64,000 nt of DNA from an uncultured Negativicutes bacterium (GTDB lineage: Bacteria > Bacillota > Negativicutes > Veillonellales > Megasphaeraceae): NCBI GenBank assembly GCA_900752195.1, contig CAADUJ010000012.1, positions 1-64,000 on the forward strand, read 5' to 3'. The notes below the pieces were generated by a model that was given only the letters and a program-made list of their open reading frames with translations, made no database searches and had not been told where the DNA came from. Shown piece after piece: positions 62,818-64,000 of the stretch. Made by a program: the position numbers and the translations under genes. Position 1 is the stretch's first letter. Every line of letters begins with the position of its first letter.

Positions 62818-63619
62818 GAACGTATACGTACCATTCCGCTCGAAAATATTAGAGGTCATCAAACACTGTGATCAGGAATACACGTTCCGTATGTCCTATG
62901 ACCGTGGTGCAGAGCATCCTGTCAAGCCCGGTCAGTTTTTTGAAATCTCTATCCCTAAATATGGCGAAGCTCCTATTTCCGTTAGCGGTATTACAGACCA
63001 TTCCCTGGATTTTACCATCCGTCGTGTCGGCAGCTTGACGAACGAAATCTTTGAAAACTATGTAGGTGGGTATTTCTTCATGCGTGGGCCTTATGGCAAT
63101 GGCTTCGATATTGACTGGTTTAAAGGTAAGGAAACGATCATGGTCACTGGTGGATCCGGATTATCTCCTGTCCACGGCGTCATCGACTACTTTGCTGACC
63201 ACCGTGATGAATGTAAACGCCTTACGGTCATCGCCGGCTTCAAGAGCCCTGACGATATCCTTTTTAAAAAAGATCAGGAACATTGGCATGAAGCAGGCAT
63301 TGAAATGATTACGACTGTCGATAAGGGACCAGAAGGCTATACCGGTCGTGTCGGCATGGTAACGAAATATATTCCGGACCTCGATTTTACAGACATGGCA
63401 AATGCCGTTTGTGTCGTTGTAGGCCCGCCGCCGATGATCAAGTTTTCTATCATGGAATTAAAGAAGCTCGGCGTCAATGAAGATAACATCTTGCTGTCTG
63501 AATCGCGGAAAATGTGCTGCGGTGTAGGCAAGTGTGGTCATTGTCGAATCGGTCATATCTATATCTGCCAGGATGGTCCTGTTTTCAAGTATAAGGATCT
63601 CCAGGGCTTGATCGACTAG
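62810..63619 (+). CDS. asrB: Anaerobic sulfite reductase subunit B
   Basis: The 269-residue protein has a ferredoxin-reductase fold: FAD-binding VKPGQFFEISIPKYGEAPIS near residue 40, NAD-binding GGSGLSPVHGVI near residue 113, and a [2Fe-2S] cluster motif CCGVGKCGHC near residue 231 before the C-terminus. AsrB passes electrons from NADH through FAD to AsrA and AsrC. GGAGG is 10 bases before ATG, and the start overlaps asrA by 8 bases. Confidence 0.95.
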   Translation: MAENVYVPFRSKILEVIKHCDQEYTFRMSYDRGAEHPVKPGQFFEISIPKYGEAPISVSGITDHSLDFTIRRVGSLTNEIFENYVGGYFFMRGPYGNGFDIDWFKGKETIMVTGGSGLSPVHGVIDYFADHRDECKRLTVIAGFKSPDDILFKKDQEHWHEAGIEMITTVDKGPEGYTGRVGMVTKYIPDLDFTDMANAVCVVVGPPPMIKFSIMELKKLGVNEDNILLSESRKMCCGVGKCGHCRIGHIYICQDGPVFKYKDLQGLID

Positions 63620-63631
63620 GAGGAAGATACC

Positions 63632-64000
63632 ATGGAAATGAATTGTGGGAAATTAAAGAAAAACGCATACCGCGTGACGAAAAAAAGAGGCATCACCTCA
63701 GCCCGCGTACGCGTGCCAGGTGGCCGTCTCGATGCAAAAGTGTTAGGTCAGGTCCAGCGCATTGCTGAAGAATATGGCAATGGAGAAGTCCATCTTACCA
63801 TCCGTCAGGGCTTTGAAATTTTCGGTATCCCTTTTGAAAAAGTGCCGGAAGTCAATAAAGCGCTCCAGCCTATCATCGATGCATTGGGAATCAATCAATC
63901 TCATCGTGATGGCGGCTACGACTCATCAGGTACCCGTAATATTATGGCTTGTGTAGGCAATCACGTTTGTCCGTTTGCCAACTACGATACGACAGCATTG
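63632..64000 (+). CDS. asrC: Anaerobic sulfite reductase subunit C, N-terminal part (cut by window end)
   Basis: The 123 visible residues start with MEMNCGKLKKNAYRVTKKRG and contain the nitrite/sulfite reductase half-domain (VHLTIRQGFEIFGIP near residue 53) and GTRNIMACVGNHVCPFANYDT near residue 101, which leads to the siroheme-[4Fe-4S] site with Cys residues. AsrC performs the six-electron reduction of sulfite to sulfide. GGAGG lies nine bases before ATG. The frame is open to base 64000, so the rest lies outside. Confidence 0.92.
   Translation, partial: MEMNCGKLKKNAYRVTKKRGITSARVRVPGGRLDAKVLGQVQRIAEEYGNGEVHLTIRQGFEIFGIPFEKVPEVNKALQPIIDALGINQSHRDGGYDSSGTRNIMACVGNHVCPFANYDTTAL

Noticed and set aside
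1..64000. CRISPR array, tRNA, rRNA, IS element or prophage
   Set aside because: No spaced repeats, cloverleaf genes, transposase, integrase or phage structural proteins were seen on either strand.

Overview
The window looks like chromosome of an anaerobic, diderm Firmicute of the class Negativicutes, most like Megasphaera or a close relative in the Veillonellaceae. This is inferred from gene content and protein style, not from a database search. The evidence is a one-piece pyruvate:ferredoxin oxidoreductase, a reverse-rubrerythrin fragment, LL-diaminopimelate aminotransferase, AsrABC sulfite reductase, RNase J and the YybS-GdpP-L9-LonC-DnaB block (Firmicute traits), next to a secretin with a PilP-like partner (an outer-membrane trait). 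Start codons include several TTG and GTG, and Shine-Dalgarno sequences are strong. No rRNA, tRNA, CRISPR array, insertion sequence or phage gene was seen.

Layout. 1-7 kb: start of a reverse rubrerythrin behind a PerR-like box, a LUD protein, a TPR lipoprotein, PFOR behind two palindromes, an exonuclease and a lipoprotein. 7-11.8 kb (mostly minus): a Gx-transporter/NusG-II pair, a glucose-type PTS permease, a TSCPD protein and metQ behind a SAM-I riboswitch. 12-16.7 kb: flavoprotein, FAD-linked oxidase, MFS carrier and SDR. 16.8-21.2 kb: a UroD-fold methyltransferase-like gene in front of a polar amino-acid ABC transporter resembling the cystine/sulfur (Tcy) type. 21.2-25.7 kb: a zinc island with divergent znuA and znuCB-zur around one perfect palindrome, a frame-disrupted M48 zinc protease and an SmtB/CzrA-type ArsR sensor. 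25.7-36.5 kb: SixA-like phosphatase, thiD, an exported protein, rnj, yybS, gdpP, rplI, lonC and dnaB. 36.5-48.6 kb: queG, a GntR regulator, a second amino-acid ABC transporter, pgi, galE, a PilP-like/secretin pair, crcB, brnQ and a homocysteine synthase behind a methionine-type T-box. 49-64 kb: nitrilase, a class III CoA-transferase, ABC-F, ychF, dapL, flavodoxin, a MacAB-type efflux operon, a secreted tannase-like esterase and asrABC, with asrA split by a frameshift and asrC cut by the window end.

How the parts fit. Sulfur and methionine are a recurring theme: a SAM riboswitch on metQ, a Met T-box on metY, a Tcy-like transporter with a methyltransferase-fold enzyme, and sulfite reduction. 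Metal homeostasis is the second theme. Two genes (the M48 protease and asrA) need a frameshift to make a full product. They are either pseudogenes or sequence errors, and read data would decide.
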